DNA of 33,864 nucleotides from an uncultured Oscillospiraceae bacterium (lineage in GTDB: Bacteria > Bacillota > Clostridia > Oscillospirales > Oscillospiraceae). Shown here in pieces: positions 7,178 to 14,932 of this stretch. The stretch is from NCBI GenBank assembly GCA_910585155.1, contig CAJUEC010000026.1, positions 1 to 33,864 on the forward strand. Reading direction: 5' to 3'. The notes below the pieces were generated by a model. It worked only from the letters and a program-made list of their open reading frames with translations. It was not told the DNA's origin and made no database searches. The stretch's first letter is position 1, and each line of letters starts with the position of its first letter. Position numbers and translations under genes: made by a program.

Positions 7178-7199
7178 AGTATACATTTTAATAGTGCAG
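7178..7199 (-). promoter_or_regulatory. Promoter region and operator-like motif of the ABC exporter
   Basis: AGTATACATTTTAATAGTGC (7178-7197) matches 18 of 22 positions of the right half of the palindrome at 7278-7317 when extended to 7199. On the minus strand it contains TATACT, a good -10 about 45 bp upstream of the start codon, without a convincing -35. That would suit a factor acting at this motif. Confidence 0.4.
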
Positions 7200-7277
7200 A
7201 TGGAGGGGGTGGCGGAGGCCGGATTTTGCGAAAAAACTATTGCAATGGGCAGAATTTTATGGTATTCTGTCTTGGCT

Positions 7278-7317
7278 GGCTGAACTATCAAAAGGTATAC
7301 CTTTTGATAGTTCAGCC
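7278..7317. promoter_or_regulatory. Perfect 40-bp palindrome upstream of the ABC exporter
   Basis: A perfect inverted repeat of two 20-bp arms (7278-7297 and 7298-7317) centred on GGTATACC, with ACTATCAAAA in each arm. On the plus strand it is followed by TTTTG and so resembles a terminator, but no plus-strand gene precedes it. On the minus strand it lies between ybjQ and the exporter. Half of it recurs at 7178-7199, which favours a protein-binding site, although a processed hairpin is possible. Confidence 0.5.
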
Positions 7318-7354
7318 TTTTGTCTGCCCCCGCAGGTCTTCGCCGGCGGAGGGC

Positions 7355-7666
7355 TTATTTATACCGAACCGCCGTACCGTACACGGTGATCTCCGCCGCC
7401 CCCTGCATGATGGACGCCGAGGCGTAGCGGATGTTCACCACCGCGTCCGCCTCCAGGGCCTCCGCCTCGTCCACCATCCGCTTGGTGGCCAGCTGGCGGG
7501 CCTCGGTGAGCATGTCGGTGTAGCTCTCGATCTCCCCGCCCACAAAGGTTTTCATCCCCGCCATAAAATCCTTGCCCAGGCTCTTGCACTGGACCACCGA
7601 GCCCTTCACCAGGGCCAGCGCCTCGATCTCCCTGCCGGGGATGTGGTCAATATTGAGCAGCAGCAT
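7355..7666 (-). CDS. YbjQ/UPF0145 family protein
   Basis: A 103-residue cytoplasmic protein of the YbjQ family, whose members form decamers; their molecular role is not established. Recognisable features are the N-terminal IPGREIEALALVKGSVVQ, the central ESYTDMLTEARQLA and the late ADAVVNIRYASAS. Full family length. The ATG has AGGAGGAGAAGAGG upstream. It overlaps the 3' end of the membrane-anchored MerR gene by 20 bp, so the two are almost certainly coexpressed. Confidence 0.92.
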   Translation of the reverse strand: MLLLNIDHIPGREIEALALVKGSVVQCKSLGKDFMAGMKTFVGGEIESYTDMLTEARQLATKRMVDEAEALEADAVVNIRYASASIMQGAAEITVYGTAVRYK

Positions 7667-8297
7667 CCTCTTCTCCTCCTCTGATCTGCTTGATGCGCTG
7701 GTACAGCGCCGCCAGCACCCCGATGATCATCACCGCCGGAATGGCCGCGATGGCGATAATCACCCCGATGGGGGGCGCCTCCTCCGGCGAGACGGTGAAG
7801 CCCCACACCACCAGCGCGATCAGGGCCCCCATCAGCACCAGAATCAGCACCGCCGCGCCGATGGGGCTGACATACCGGGTCAGCTTATCCTGCTTGCCCA
7901 CGTTCATAAACTTTGTTCCCTCCTGTTCCTGCCGCTCCATGCTCTCCAGCACCCTGTCGGCGTCCAGCGCGTCCAGCTGGCTGCGGCTGTCCTTGATCTG
8001 GGCGCACACGCCCTGGGCCGCCGCCAGATTGGCCTGCCTGCGCTGGAGCTGGATCATGTGCCGCCCCATGGCGTCCTCCAGGGTCAGCGACCCGGACCTC
8101 AAAAGGCGGATCTCCTCGATGGGCACGTCCAGCATTCGCAGCAGCTTAATTTTTTTCAGCCACACCACATCGGCGTCGCTGTAATCCCGGTAGCCGTTCT
8201 CGTTGTTGCGCCCGGGGGTGAGCAGCCCCTCCTTTTCATAGAAGCGGATATTGCCTTTGGTGATGCCCACCAGCTGCTCCACCTGATTGATCTTCAT
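7647..8297 (-). CDS. Membrane-anchored MerR-family regulator
   Basis: A 216-residue protein with an N-terminal MerR winged-helix domain (residues 1-70: IRFYEKEGLL, GYRDYSDADV) and a dimerisation coiled coil at about 75-125. Two predicted membrane helices follow at about 145-167 and 176-198, joined by a short loop, with a charged tail. Most MerR proteins are soluble and bind their ligand C-terminally. A C-terminal membrane hairpin suggests sensing at or in the membrane while bound to DNA, which is inference. ATG start with GGGAGGG upstream. It shares a transcript with the overlapping ybjQ gene. Confidence 0.88.
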   Translation of the reverse strand: MKINQVEQLVGITKGNIRFYEKEGLLTPGRNNENGYRDYSDADVVWLKKIKLLRMLDVPIEEIRLLRSGSLTLEDAMGRHMIQLQRRQANLAAAQGVCAQIKDSRSQLDALDADRVLESMERQEQEGTKFMNVGKQDKLTRYVSPIGAAVLILVLMGALIALVVWGFTVSPEEAPPIGVIIAIAAIPAVMIIGVLAALYQRIKQIRGGEEDAAAQY

Positions 8298-8373
8298 CGT
8301 TTTCCCTCCCTACTGGAGCTATCCTACACCTTCCACAAGGTAGAAAGTCAAGACCCTTTACGAATTCTTAATG

Positions 8374-8403
8374 AAAAAAGGAGCGGCTGAGCCGCCCCTT
8401 TTT
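8374..8403 (-). terminator. Terminator after the sulfhydrylase operon
   Basis: The stem GGGGCGGC/GCCGCTCC, extended by A-T pairs, has loop TCA and is followed on the minus strand by TTTTTT. It starts 13 bp after the metY-like stop codon. The run of A on the other side could make it work in both directions. Confidence 0.9.
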
Positions 8404-8416
8404 CCCGTCGCAAACC

Positions 8417-9691
8417 TTATACCCCCTGCAAAGCCTGCCCCAGGTCGGCGATCAGGTCACCCAGGTCCTCGATGCCCACCGACAGGCGCACCAGGTCGGG
8501 GGACACCCCGGCGGCGGCCAGCTCGGCGTCGTTCATCTGCCGGTGGGTGGCGGAGGCGGGGTGGAGGACGCAGGTTTTGGCGTCGGCCACATGGGTGGCG
8601 ATGGAGGCCAGCTTGAGCCCCGCCATGAAGCGCTCGGCGGCGGGCCGGCCCCCCTTCACCCCAAAGGACACCACCCCGCAGCAGCCCTGGGGCAGGTACT
8701 TTTGGGCCAGCGCGTGGTACTTGTCCCCGGGCAGGCCGGCGTACCGCACCCAGGCCGCCTTCTCGTGCTTCTGGAGATATTCCGCCACCCCCTGGGCGTT
8801 GGCGCAGTGCCGGGCCATCCGCAGGGGAAGGGTCTCCATCCCCATGCCCAGCAGCCAGGCGTTCATGGGGGCGGGGGTGGCGCCGAAGTCCCGCATGAGC
8901 TGGACCACCGCCTTGGTGATATAGGCCCCCTCCAGTCCAAACCGCTCCGTGTAGGTCACCCCGTGGTAGCTGTCGTCCGGGGTGGTGAGGCCGGGGTACT
9001 TGTCCTTGTGGGCGTTCCAGTCGAATTTCCCGGAGTCCACAATGGCCCCGCCCACGGCGGCGGCGTGGCCGTCCAGGTACTTGGTGGTGGAGTGGGTGAC
9101 AATGTCCGCCCCCCATTCAAAGGGCCGGCACAGGGCCGGGGTGGCGAAGGTGTTGTCCACAATCAGCGGCACCCCGTGGGCGTGGGCGGCACGGGCGAAC
9201 TTCTCAATGTCCAGCACCGTCAGGGCGGGGTTGGCGATGGTCTCGCCGAACAGGGCACGGGTGTTGGGCCGGAAGGCGGCGTTGAGCTCCTCCTCGGAGC
9301 AGTCCGGGTCCACAAAGGTGAACTCGATTCCCATCCGCCTCATGGTGACGGCAAACAGGTTGTAGGTGCCGCCGTAAATGGTGGAGGAGGCCACGACGTG
9401 GTCCCCGGCGGAGGCGATGTTGAACACGGCGAAGAAGTTGGCCGCCTGCCCCGAGGAGAGCAGCATGGCGGCGCTTCCCCCCTCCAGGGCGCACAGCCGG
9501 GCGGCCACCGCGTCGCTGGTGGGGTTTTGCAGCCGGGTGTAGAAATAGCCCGACGCCTCCAGATCGAACAGCTTTCCCATGTCCGCGCTGGTCTCATAGC
9601 GGAAGGTGGTGGACTGGACGATGGGGATATTGCGGGGCTCCCCGTTGCCGGGGCGGTAGCCTGCGTGGAGGCAGCTGGTATCAAAATTCAT
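8417..9691 (-). CDS. metY: O-acetylhomoserine aminocarboxypropyltransferase (sulfhydrylase)
   Basis: A PLP enzyme of the Cys/Met metabolism family that condenses O-acetylhomoserine with sulfide (or methanethiol) to give homocysteine (or methionine). It has 424 residues, the usual length of MetY and about 30-40 longer than cystathionine gamma-synthase. The PLP lysine is K204 in HSTTKYLDGH; YTRLQNPT and SSGQAAN are the phosphate-binding regions, and DNTFATP holds the aspartate that contacts the PLP ring nitrogen. ATG start with AAAGGA about 10 nt upstream. It follows the GerMN gene by only 59 bp containing a hairpin, with no room for a SAM riboswitch, so it is probably the last gene of the two-component operon. 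Confidence 0.95.
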   Translation of the reverse strand: MNFDTSCLHAGYRPGNGEPRNIPIVQSTTFRYETSADMGKLFDLEASGYFYTRLQNPTSDAVAARLCALEGGSAAMLLSSGQAANFFAVFNIASAGDHVVASSTIYGGTYNLFAVTMRRMGIEFTFVDPDCSEEELNAAFRPNTRALFGETIANPALTVLDIEKFARAAHAHGVPLIVDNTFATPALCRPFEWGADIVTHSTTKYLDGHAAAVGGAIVDSGKFDWNAHKDKYPGLTTPDDSYHGVTYTERFGLEGAYITKAVVQLMRDFGATPAPMNAWLLGMGMETLPLRMARHCANAQGVAEYLQKHEKAAWVRYAGLPGDKYHALAQKYLPQGCCGVVSFGVKGGRPAAERFMAGLKLASIATHVADAKTCVLHPASATHRQMNDAELAAAGVSPDLVRLSVGIEDLGDLIADLGQALQGV

Positions 9692-9721
9692 GGATGGATC
9701 GTCCTTTCTATATGATCATCC

Positions 9722-9739
9722 CCGGCCCTGACGGGCCGG
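9722..9739. other. Intercistronic hairpin before metY
   Basis: CCGGCCC-TGAC-GGGCCGG, a 7-bp GC stem between the GerMN stop codon and the metY ribosome binding site. No U-run follows on the minus strand, so an attenuating or processing structure is more likely than a full terminator. Confidence 0.45.
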
Positions 9740-9750
9740 ACGGATTTCTT

Positions 9751-10635
9751 CTATGGGTTGGGGGACACGCCCCCCGGCGGGCTCTCGCCGCCAAATTCCC
9801 CGGCGGGCTCGCCCTCAATGAACAGCTGGACCCGGTCCACCGCGTCCAGGCTGCACAGGGTCTCCGCCACGGAGCGGACCGCCAGCTCCCGCTCGCCTGG
9901 GCTCAGGTCCAGCAGACGGCCGGACAGGTCTGCGCAGCACACCCTGTCGTCCATCCAGACCGCGCGCACCGTCAGGTCCACCGGCAGCAGCGGCAGCAGG
10001 CCCCGGTCCTCCGGGCCGGCGATGAGGGCGGCCAGCACCGCCTTGGCGGGGACGCTGCCCTCCGTCAGCCGGAACTTACGCAGCTCAAAGCCCAGGGAGT
10101 CTCCGCCCTCCCGGCGGAAGTACAGCGCGGCGGTGACCTCCACCGGCGTCTCCTCCGTCCCGGAGAACAGCACGTCCTCCGGGTAGAGCACCTGCCGGTC
10201 CCGGTAGCTCTGCCCGCCGCCGTTGACAGTGATCCGCACCCCGTCCACCCCCGCCAGCTGGCTGAGGGTGAGGGTGACGCAGTAGTCCGTCAGGGTCAGG
10301 TTCACCCCCACCAGCTCCGCGTAGGCGGCGGACAGCTCCACGCTGACCACCCGGTTCTCCATGGACCAGCTGAGCACCCGGGTCCCCGGGGGGATGAGGC
10401 TGGTCAGCTCCGCCTCCTCCGCCGGGGGGCCCGCCAGCAGGGCGGCCAGCAGCCCGGAAATGGTCTGGCCCTCCCCCTGGTAGGGGCAGGTGCCCAGCGC
10501 GGCGGACACCTCTCCCAGGGCGGGGTTCACCGGAAACCACAGCCGCAGCCCCTCCTCCTGCCGTCCGGCGGAGCAGCCCAGGGCCAGCCCCAGCAGCGCC
10601 CCGGCCAGCAGCAGGGCGGCCATCCGTTTTCTCAT
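9751..10635 (-). CDS. GerMN-domain lipoprotein (two domains)
   Basis: A 294-residue protein with a lipoprotein-type signal peptide (MRKRMAALLLAGALLG, lipobox ending ALGC at Cys21) and two repeats of the GerMN domain, at about residues 55-140 and 185-275. Each has the AxxxLLAGP and VxSVELS/CADLSGRL pattern. B. subtilis GerM has the same double-domain layout and acts in sporulation and germination at the septal membrane. Here the gene overlaps the histidine kinase by 4 bp (ATGA), an arrangement also known for LpqB- and GerM-type lipoproteins beside sensor kinases. It may therefore modulate the kinase from outside the membrane (inference). Confidence 0.85.
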   Translation of the reverse strand: MRKRMAALLLAGALLGLALGCSAGRQEEGLRLWFPVNPALGEVSAALGTCPYQGEGQTISGLLAALLAGPPAEEAELTSLIPPGTRVLSWSMENRVVSVELSAAYAELVGVNLTLTDYCVTLTLSQLAGVDGVRITVNGGGQSYRDRQVLYPEDVLFSGTEETPVEVTAALYFRREGGDSLGFELRKFRLTEGSVPAKAVLAALIAGPEDRGLLPLLPVDLTVRAVWMDDRVCCADLSGRLLDLSPGERELAVRSVAETLCSLDAVDRVQLFIEGEPAGEFGGESPPGGVSPNP

Positions 10636-12077
10636 GGCTTCTCCCCCTCCTTCAGGGCGGGAAACTCCGCCGCAAACCGGGTCCCCCGGCGGTTGGGATT
10701 GGGCCCCGCGGTGATGTCTCCGCCGTGCACCCGGGCGGTGTCCCGGGCGATGGACAGGCCCAGGCCGGTGCCCCCCGCCGCCCGGGACCGGGCCTTGTCC
10801 ACCCGGTAGAAGCGCTCGAAAATCTTGGGCATGTCCTCCTCCGGGATGCCCAGCCCCGTGTCGGTGACGGTGAGGACCACCTTGTCCTCCCGGCGGAACA
10901 CCTCCACCTCCACCTGCCCCCCGGGCAGGTTGTACTTCACCGCGTTCTCCATCAGGTTGAACGCCACCTGGTAGATATCGTCCTCTGTGGCCAGCAGGGC
11001 GCAGGCGGGCTCCACCCGGAGCTTCAGCTCCACCCGGGCCGTCCGGGCCAGGGGGGTGAGCAGATGGGCCACCTTGCCCGCCACCGCCCCCAGCTCCACC
11101 GGCTCCGCGGGCCGCTCCTCCCCCGCGTCCAGCCGGGTAAGGGCCAGCAGGTGCTCGCTGATGCGGGTGAGGCGGTCCGCCTCCTCCCCGATGTCGGCCA
11201 CGAACTCCCGCACGGTGTCCATGTCCACCGAGTCGTTCTGCAAAATGGAGTCGGTGAGCAGCCGGATGGAGGCCAGCGGGGTCTTGAGCTCGTGGGATGC
11301 GTCGGACACGAACCGCCGCCGGGCCTCCTCCGTGGTCTGGAGGCGGTGGGTGAGCTGGTTGAACTCGTCGGCCAGCTGGGCCATCTCGTCCTTCCCCAGG
11401 GACTCCACCCGGTGGCTGTACTCCCCCTCCCGCACCCGGCGGATGGCGGAGAGCAGGCGCACGGTGTTCCGGGTCAGCGTCTTGGACAGCAGCAGCACCA
11501 GCACCAGGGCCACCACGCAGATCACAATGGAGATGTAGCGCAGGTTGGCCACGATGGACAGCAGCACCTGGGCCTGCTCGGCGTCGTGCTCATAGAGGTA
11601 CACCGCCCCCAGCGTCATGCCGTGGTACATCACCGGCACCGCCGCCCGGGTGAGGATGGCCCCATCCCGGTACTCGCAGCGGGAGGCGTCGTGCCCCCGC
11701 AGGGCCGCCGCCACCTCCCCCATGAGGGCCCAGTCTCCCAGCCGGTTGTCCAGGGTGGAGCTGTCGTACAGGATGCGGGCGGAGGCGTCCGTCACCAGCA
11801 CCCGGGTGCCCTGGGCTTCCTCCAGCAGGGCCATGGTCTGCTCCACCCCCTCCCGGGTGAGGGTCTCGGACACCGACAGCGTGGAGCCGATGACCAGGGC
11901 CTGCCGGGTCAGGGTGCTCTGCTTGGAGGTGAACACCATGTTCTCCGCCATGAGCACAGGGTAGGTGTTCATCACGATGAGGATGGCCGCCACCACCAGC
12001 AGGTAGGTCAGGGCGTACTTGGCCTGGATGCTGCGGAAAAAGGGGACGCGCCCCTCCCGCTGCTTTGCCGTTGTCAT
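10632..12077 (-). CDS. Sensor histidine kinase (HAMP, WalK/PhoR-like)
   Basis: A 481-residue membrane kinase partnered with the response regulator just upstream. It has a transmembrane segment at about residues 21-43, an extracytoplasmic sensor of about 130 residues, and a second segment at 180-198. HAMP follows (about 199-252), then the dimerisation H-box with the phosphorylated H262 (SHELKTPLAS), the N-box FNLMENAVKY (about 373-382), G1 DTGLGIP (406-412) and G2 GGTGLGL (435-441). All catalytic motifs are intact. The ATG at 12077 is chosen for its AAGGAGG 7 nt upstream; longer versions run into the repeat in the spacer. The signal it senses is unknown. Confidence 0.94.
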   Translation of the reverse strand: MTTAKQREGRVPFFRSIQAKYALTYLLVVAAILIVMNTYPVLMAENMVFTSKQSTLTRQALVIGSTLSVSETLTREGVEQTMALLEEAQGTRVLVTDASARILYDSSTLDNRLGDWALMGEVAAALRGHDASRCEYRDGAILTRAAVPVMYHGMTLGAVYLYEHDAEQAQVLLSIVANLRYISIVICVVALVLVLLLSKTLTRNTVRLLSAIRRVREGEYSHRVESLGKDEMAQLADEFNQLTHRLQTTEEARRRFVSDASHELKTPLASIRLLTDSILQNDSVDMDTVREFVADIGEEADRLTRISEHLLALTRLDAGEERPAEPVELGAVAGKVAHLLTPLARTARVELKLRVEPACALLATEDDIYQVAFNLMENAVKYNLPGGQVEVEVFRREDKVVLTVTDTGLGIPEEDMPKIFERFYRVDKARSRAAGGTGLGLSIARDTARVHGGDITAGPNPNRRGTRFAAEFPALKEGEKP

Positions 12078-12121
12078 GGACACCCCTCCTTGATTGATCA
12101 CATTCACGCGCCGCCCCACCC

Positions 12122-12182
12122 AAATGGGGCCCCTGCAAAGCCGTCCTTCAGGCTTGTGGAGAGAGGAGGGGCAGCGGAGCGG
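12122..12182 (+). repeat. Dispersed repeat R2, copy between response regulator and kinase
   Basis: 61 bp starting AAATGGGGCCCC and ending CAGCGGAGCGG match the minus-strand copy at 15099-15039 at about 49 of 61 positions, including GCAAAGCCGTC and GAGAGGAGGG. It lies within the unusually long 146-bp gap inside an otherwise tight operon and is oriented against the genes. Confidence 0.6.
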
Positions 12183-12223
12183 TCGAACCTTCGCCACAGG
12201 CGGAAGCGGGCGAGCAAGCAAGC

Positions 12224-12928
12224 TTACCCCGACGACGACGCGCTATTTGCCAGATAGTACCCCACGCCCCACTTGGTCAAAATGTGCTCCGGGTTGGCGG
12301 GGTCGGGCTCCAGCTTCTCCCGCAGGCGGCGGATGTGCACGTCCACTGTGCGGAACTCCCCGATGTACTCATACCCCCACACCAGGTTGAGCAGGTTCTC
12401 CCGGCTGTACACCCGCCCCGGGTTCTGCATCAGCAGCACCATCAGGTCGAACTCCTTGGCGGTGAGCTCCACCGGCTCCCCGTCCCGCCAGGCCGCCCGC
12501 TCCGCCAGGTCCAGGATGATGGCCCCCTGGGTCAGGCGGTCGGCCTCCCGCTGCTGCTGGGCGGCGGCCCCCGCCCGGCGCAGCAGCGCCCGGATGCGGG
12601 CCTTCAGCTCCAGAATGTTGAAGGGCTTGGTGATGTAGTCGTCCGCCCCGCACTCAAAGCCGATGATCTTGTCCGCGTCCTCCCCCTTGGCCGTGAGCAT
12701 GATGATGGGCACGTTTGAGAACTCCCGAATCTTCATGCAGGCCTGGAGGCCGTCGATCTTGGGCATCATCAGGTCCAGGATGATGAGGTCGAACTGGCCC
12801 ATGCGGGCCTTGTCCACCGCCTCCTCCCCGTCGGAGCCCGTCTCCACCTGATAGCCCTCGTTTTCCAAATTAAACTTGATGCCCTTCACCATGACCCGCT
12901 CGTCGTCAACCACCAAAATCTTCGGCAT
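12224..12928 (-). CDS. OmpR/PhoB-family response regulator
   Basis: A 234-residue two-component regulator. The receiver domain has the acidic pair DDE at residues 8-10, phosphoacceptor D52 (LDLMMP), T79 and K101. The C-terminal winged helix (about 135-230) has ELTAKEFDLMVLL, ENLLNLVWGYEY and VDVHIRRLREKLEP. It is closest in pattern to the WalR/PhoP/ResD group, which bind paired hexamers spaced 11 bp apart; sites of that form occur at 14839-14875 and 25284-25305. ATG start with AGGAGGGG upstream. The start lies inside the 3' end of the ComEA-like gene (23-bp overlap), so the two are coupled. A long spacer with a repeat separates it from its kinase gene. Confidence 0.95.
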   Translation of the reverse strand: MPKILVVDDERVMVKGIKFNLENEGYQVETGSDGEEAVDKARMGQFDLIILDLMMPKIDGLQACMKIREFSNVPIIMLTAKGEDADKIIGFECGADDYITKPFNILELKARIRALLRRAGAAAQQQREADRLTQGAIILDLAERAAWRDGEPVELTAKEFDLMVLLMQNPGRVYSRENLLNLVWGYEYIGEFRTVDVHIRRLREKLEPDPANPEHILTKWGVGYYLANSASSSG

Positions 12929-13277
12929 CTTGATCCCCTCCTGTGGTAATCCGATCCAAAATATGCTCCAAAATCCCCTCGCCAATGCCCCGCACCCGGA
13001 TCAGATCCTCCGGATAGCGGTAGGGGCCGTTTTTCTCCCGGTCCTCCAAAATGGCCTGGGCCCGGACCTCCCCGATGCCGGGCAGGGACATCAGCTCCTC
13101 CAGCCCGGCGGCGTTGATGTCCACCGCGCCCGCCGTGTCCGCCGCCGCCGGCAGCGCCCGGGGCAGCGGGTCCAGCGGGACCGCCCCCGCCCACTCCAGG
13201 GCCAGACACAGCAGCATGGCCGCCCCCGCCGCCAGAACCGCGGCCAGCGCCCGGCGGTCTCCCCCGGTCAGCCTCAC
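12906..13277 (-). CDS. ComEA-like helix-hairpin-helix protein
   Basis: A 123-residue protein with one membrane segment at about residues 9-27, a short linker, and a ComEA-type double helix-hairpin-helix at about 52-112 (DINAAGLEELMSLPGIG, then RVRGIGEGI). In competent bacteria ComEA is the membrane-tethered receptor that binds incoming double-stranded DNA. This version lacks the SLBB-like domain found between membrane and HhH in many Firmicutes and is about 80 residues shorter than typical ComEA. It starts at a GTG with GGGAGG upstream and heads the two-component operon, which is unusual. No comEB or comEC is nearby, so DNA uptake is not certain. Confidence 0.82.
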   Translation of the reverse strand: MRLTGGDRRALAAVLAAGAAMLLCLALEWAGAVPLDPLPRALPAAADTAGAVDINAAGLEELMSLPGIGEVRAQAILEDREKNGPYRYPEDLIRVRGIGEGILEHILDRITTGGDQDAEDFGG

Positions 13278-13316
13278 ACACCCCGCCTCCCCATCCAGAA
13301 AGCCTATTTTCCCCAG

Positions 13317-13345
13317 TTGCGCAGGAAAAAACTTTCTGATATAAT
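13317..13345 (+). promoter_or_regulatory. Promoter of the D,D-carboxypeptidase
   Basis: TTGCGC (13317-13322), 17-bp spacer, TATAAT (13340-13345), about 76 bp upstream of the ATG, in the space between two divergent units. Confidence 0.65.
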
Positions 13346-13421
13346 TATGGTGTCTTCCAGTCCGTTCCCTTCCGCCTCCGGCGGTCAGGCCTTATTATAA
13401 CACAGATAACGGGAGATTCCT

Positions 13422-14789
13422 ATGAAAAAATATCGTTTTCTTTCTCTGTTTTTGGCCGGGCTCATGGCCCTGGCCCTCACCGCCCCCGCCCAGGCGCTGG
13501 ACGACCCCCAGCCCAACTGCCGCGCCGCCATCATCGTGGACGGGGACAACGGCGAGGTGCTCTACGATTTCAACGCCCGCCAGCGGATGTACCCCGCCTC
13601 CATCACCAAAATCATGACCTCCCTGGTGGTGCTGGACGCGGTGGCGGCGGGGGAGCTCTCCCTGGACACCATGGTCACCGCCTCCCCCCAGGCGGTGGAC
13701 CTGCCCTGGGACAGCTCCACCGCCGGCATCAAGGCCGGGGAGATCCTGTCGGTGCTGGACCTGCTGTACTGCGACCTGCTGCCCTCGGGCAACGAGGCGT
13801 GCAACATCCTGTCGGAGGCGGTGGCGGGCACCTCGGCGGAGTTTGTGGCCCGGATGAACGAAAAAGCGGCCCAGCTGGGCATGGCGGACACCCACTTCAT
13901 GAACCCCCACGGCCTCCACGACCCGGAGCACTACACCACCGCCTATGACATCTACCTCATGGCCAGCGCCGCCATGGAGAACGAGACCTTCCGCGCCATC
14001 GTGCGCACCCCCTCCCACAACCTCCCCGCCACCAACCTCCAGGAACCCCGGACCATCTACTCCTCCAACGGCCTGCTCAGCAGCTTCTACGCCATCGGCT
14101 ATACATACTCCAAGGCCATCGGCATCAAGACGGGCAACACCGGCGAGGCGGGCCGCTGCCTGGCCTCCGCCGCCGTGGACGAGCTGGGCCGCACCTTCTA
14201 CTGCGTGGTGCTGGGCACCCAGGACACCGTGGACGAAAACGGACGCCACTTCTGGTCCTTCTCCGAGACCAAGCGGCTGCTGGAATGGGCGTTCAACAAC
14301 TTCCACCGCATCACTCTGCTGGATCAGGACACGGAGCACGTGCTGCGGGAGGTGCCCGTCACCCTGTCCGACGAGGCGGACTGCGTATTGGCCCAGCCGG
14401 TTGGCTCCATCCAGGCCACCATGCCGTCGGACTACGACCCCGCCCAGGCGGAGCTGTCCTTCCAGCTGCCCGAGTCCTTGGAGGCCCCCATCGCCGCCGG
14501 CGACAAGCTGGGCACGGTCACGCTGAAGTACGGCGGCGTGGAATACGGCACCTTGGACATGGTGGCCGCCTACGGGGTGGAGCGCTCCGAGTTCCTGTAC
14601 ACCGTCCAGCAGATTCAATACTACTGGTCCCAGTGGTGGGTGAAGGCGCTGACGGCTGCCGCGGCCGCCGGGGTGCTGGTGCTGATCTTTTTTGTGACGG
14701 TGGTTCTGCCCAAGCGAAAGGCCCGCCGGCGGTACAGCCGCTCGGGAAACGGCAGGCGCTCCGGCTCCAACTACCGGGGCAGGCGCTGA
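13422..14789 (+). CDS. D-alanyl-D-alanine carboxypeptidase (DacF/PBP5 type)
   Basis: A secreted, membrane-anchored penicillin-binding protein (S11 peptidase) that trims the terminal D-Ala from peptidoglycan stem peptides. It has 455 residues: signal peptide 1-25 (ends APAQA), SxxK active site S60-I-T-K63, SGN at 122-124 and KTG at 236-238, all intact. A beta-rich C-terminal domain follows at about 310-395. Instead of the amphipathic anchor typical of PBP5 it ends with a membrane helix at about 408-430 and a strongly basic tail (KRKARRRYSR). ATG start, with GGGAGA about 6 nt upstream. In sporulating bacteria such enzymes shape cortex or vegetative wall; which applies here cannot be said. Confidence 0.93.
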   Translation: MKKYRFLSLFLAGLMALALTAPAQALDDPQPNCRAAIIVDGDNGEVLYDFNARQRMYPASITKIMTSLVVLDAVAAGELSLDTMVTASPQAVDLPWDSSTAGIKAGEILSVLDLLYCDLLPSGNEACNILSEAVAGTSAEFVARMNEKAAQLGMADTHFMNPHGLHDPEHYTTAYDIYLMASAAMENETFRAIVRTPSHNLPATNLQEPRTIYSSNGLLSSFYAIGYTYSKAIGIKTGNTGEAGRCLASAAVDELGRTFYCVVLGTQDTVDENGRHFWSFSETKRLLEWAFNNFHRITLLDQDTEHVLREVPVTLSDEADCVLAQPVGSIQATMPSDYDPAQAELSFQLPESLEAPIAAGDKLGTVTLKYGGVEYGTLDMVAAYGVERSEFLYTVQQIQYYWSQWWVKALTAAAAAGVLVLIFFVTVVLPKRKARRRYSRSGNGRRSGSNYRGRR

Positions 14790-14838
14790 TGTCGGATCTG
14801 GTCGATTTCTCCGCTATTTTGTTACATTTTTCCCGGAG

Positions 14839-14875
14839 TTCACAGTTTTTTCACAACGTTCACACAATCTTCACA
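14839..14875 (+). promoter_or_regulatory. Array of four PhoP-box-like hexamers
   Basis: TTCACA occurs four times, at 14839, 14850, 14859 and 14870. It forms two pairs, each with the hexamer-N5-hexamer spacing (11 bp) used by OmpR-family regulators. TTCACA fits the B. subtilis PhoP box TT(A/C/T)ACA. The array lies upstream of the TATAAT at 14921 and downstream of the carboxypeptidase gene, so its likely target is the short transcript that follows. Confidence 0.5.
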
Positions 14876-14897
14876 AAAGGTTCTCAAATCGTCCAAC

Positions 14898-14926
14898 ATT
14901 TCCCCGGGCGGGTCTGGTACTATAAT
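14898..14926 (+). promoter_or_regulatory. Putative activator-dependent promoter of a small RNA
   Basis: A perfect TATAAT at 14921-14926 has only ATTTCC at the -35 position (17-bp spacing). A good -10 with a poor -35 next to operator repeats suits an activated promoter. An inverted repeat GTCTGGT (14912-14918) / ACCAGAC (14942-14948) brackets the -10 and start. Confidence 0.5.
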
Positions 14927-14932
14927 CACGTC

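Noticed and set aside
9692..9750. SAM or T-box leader for metY
   Set aside because: Only 59 bp lie between the GerMN stop and metY, with one small hairpin and none of the conserved SAM-I or T-box motifs.
14839..14875. CRISPR-like short repeats
   Set aside because: Units are 6 bp with 3-5 bp gaps, and no cas genes are present; operator hexamers explain them better.
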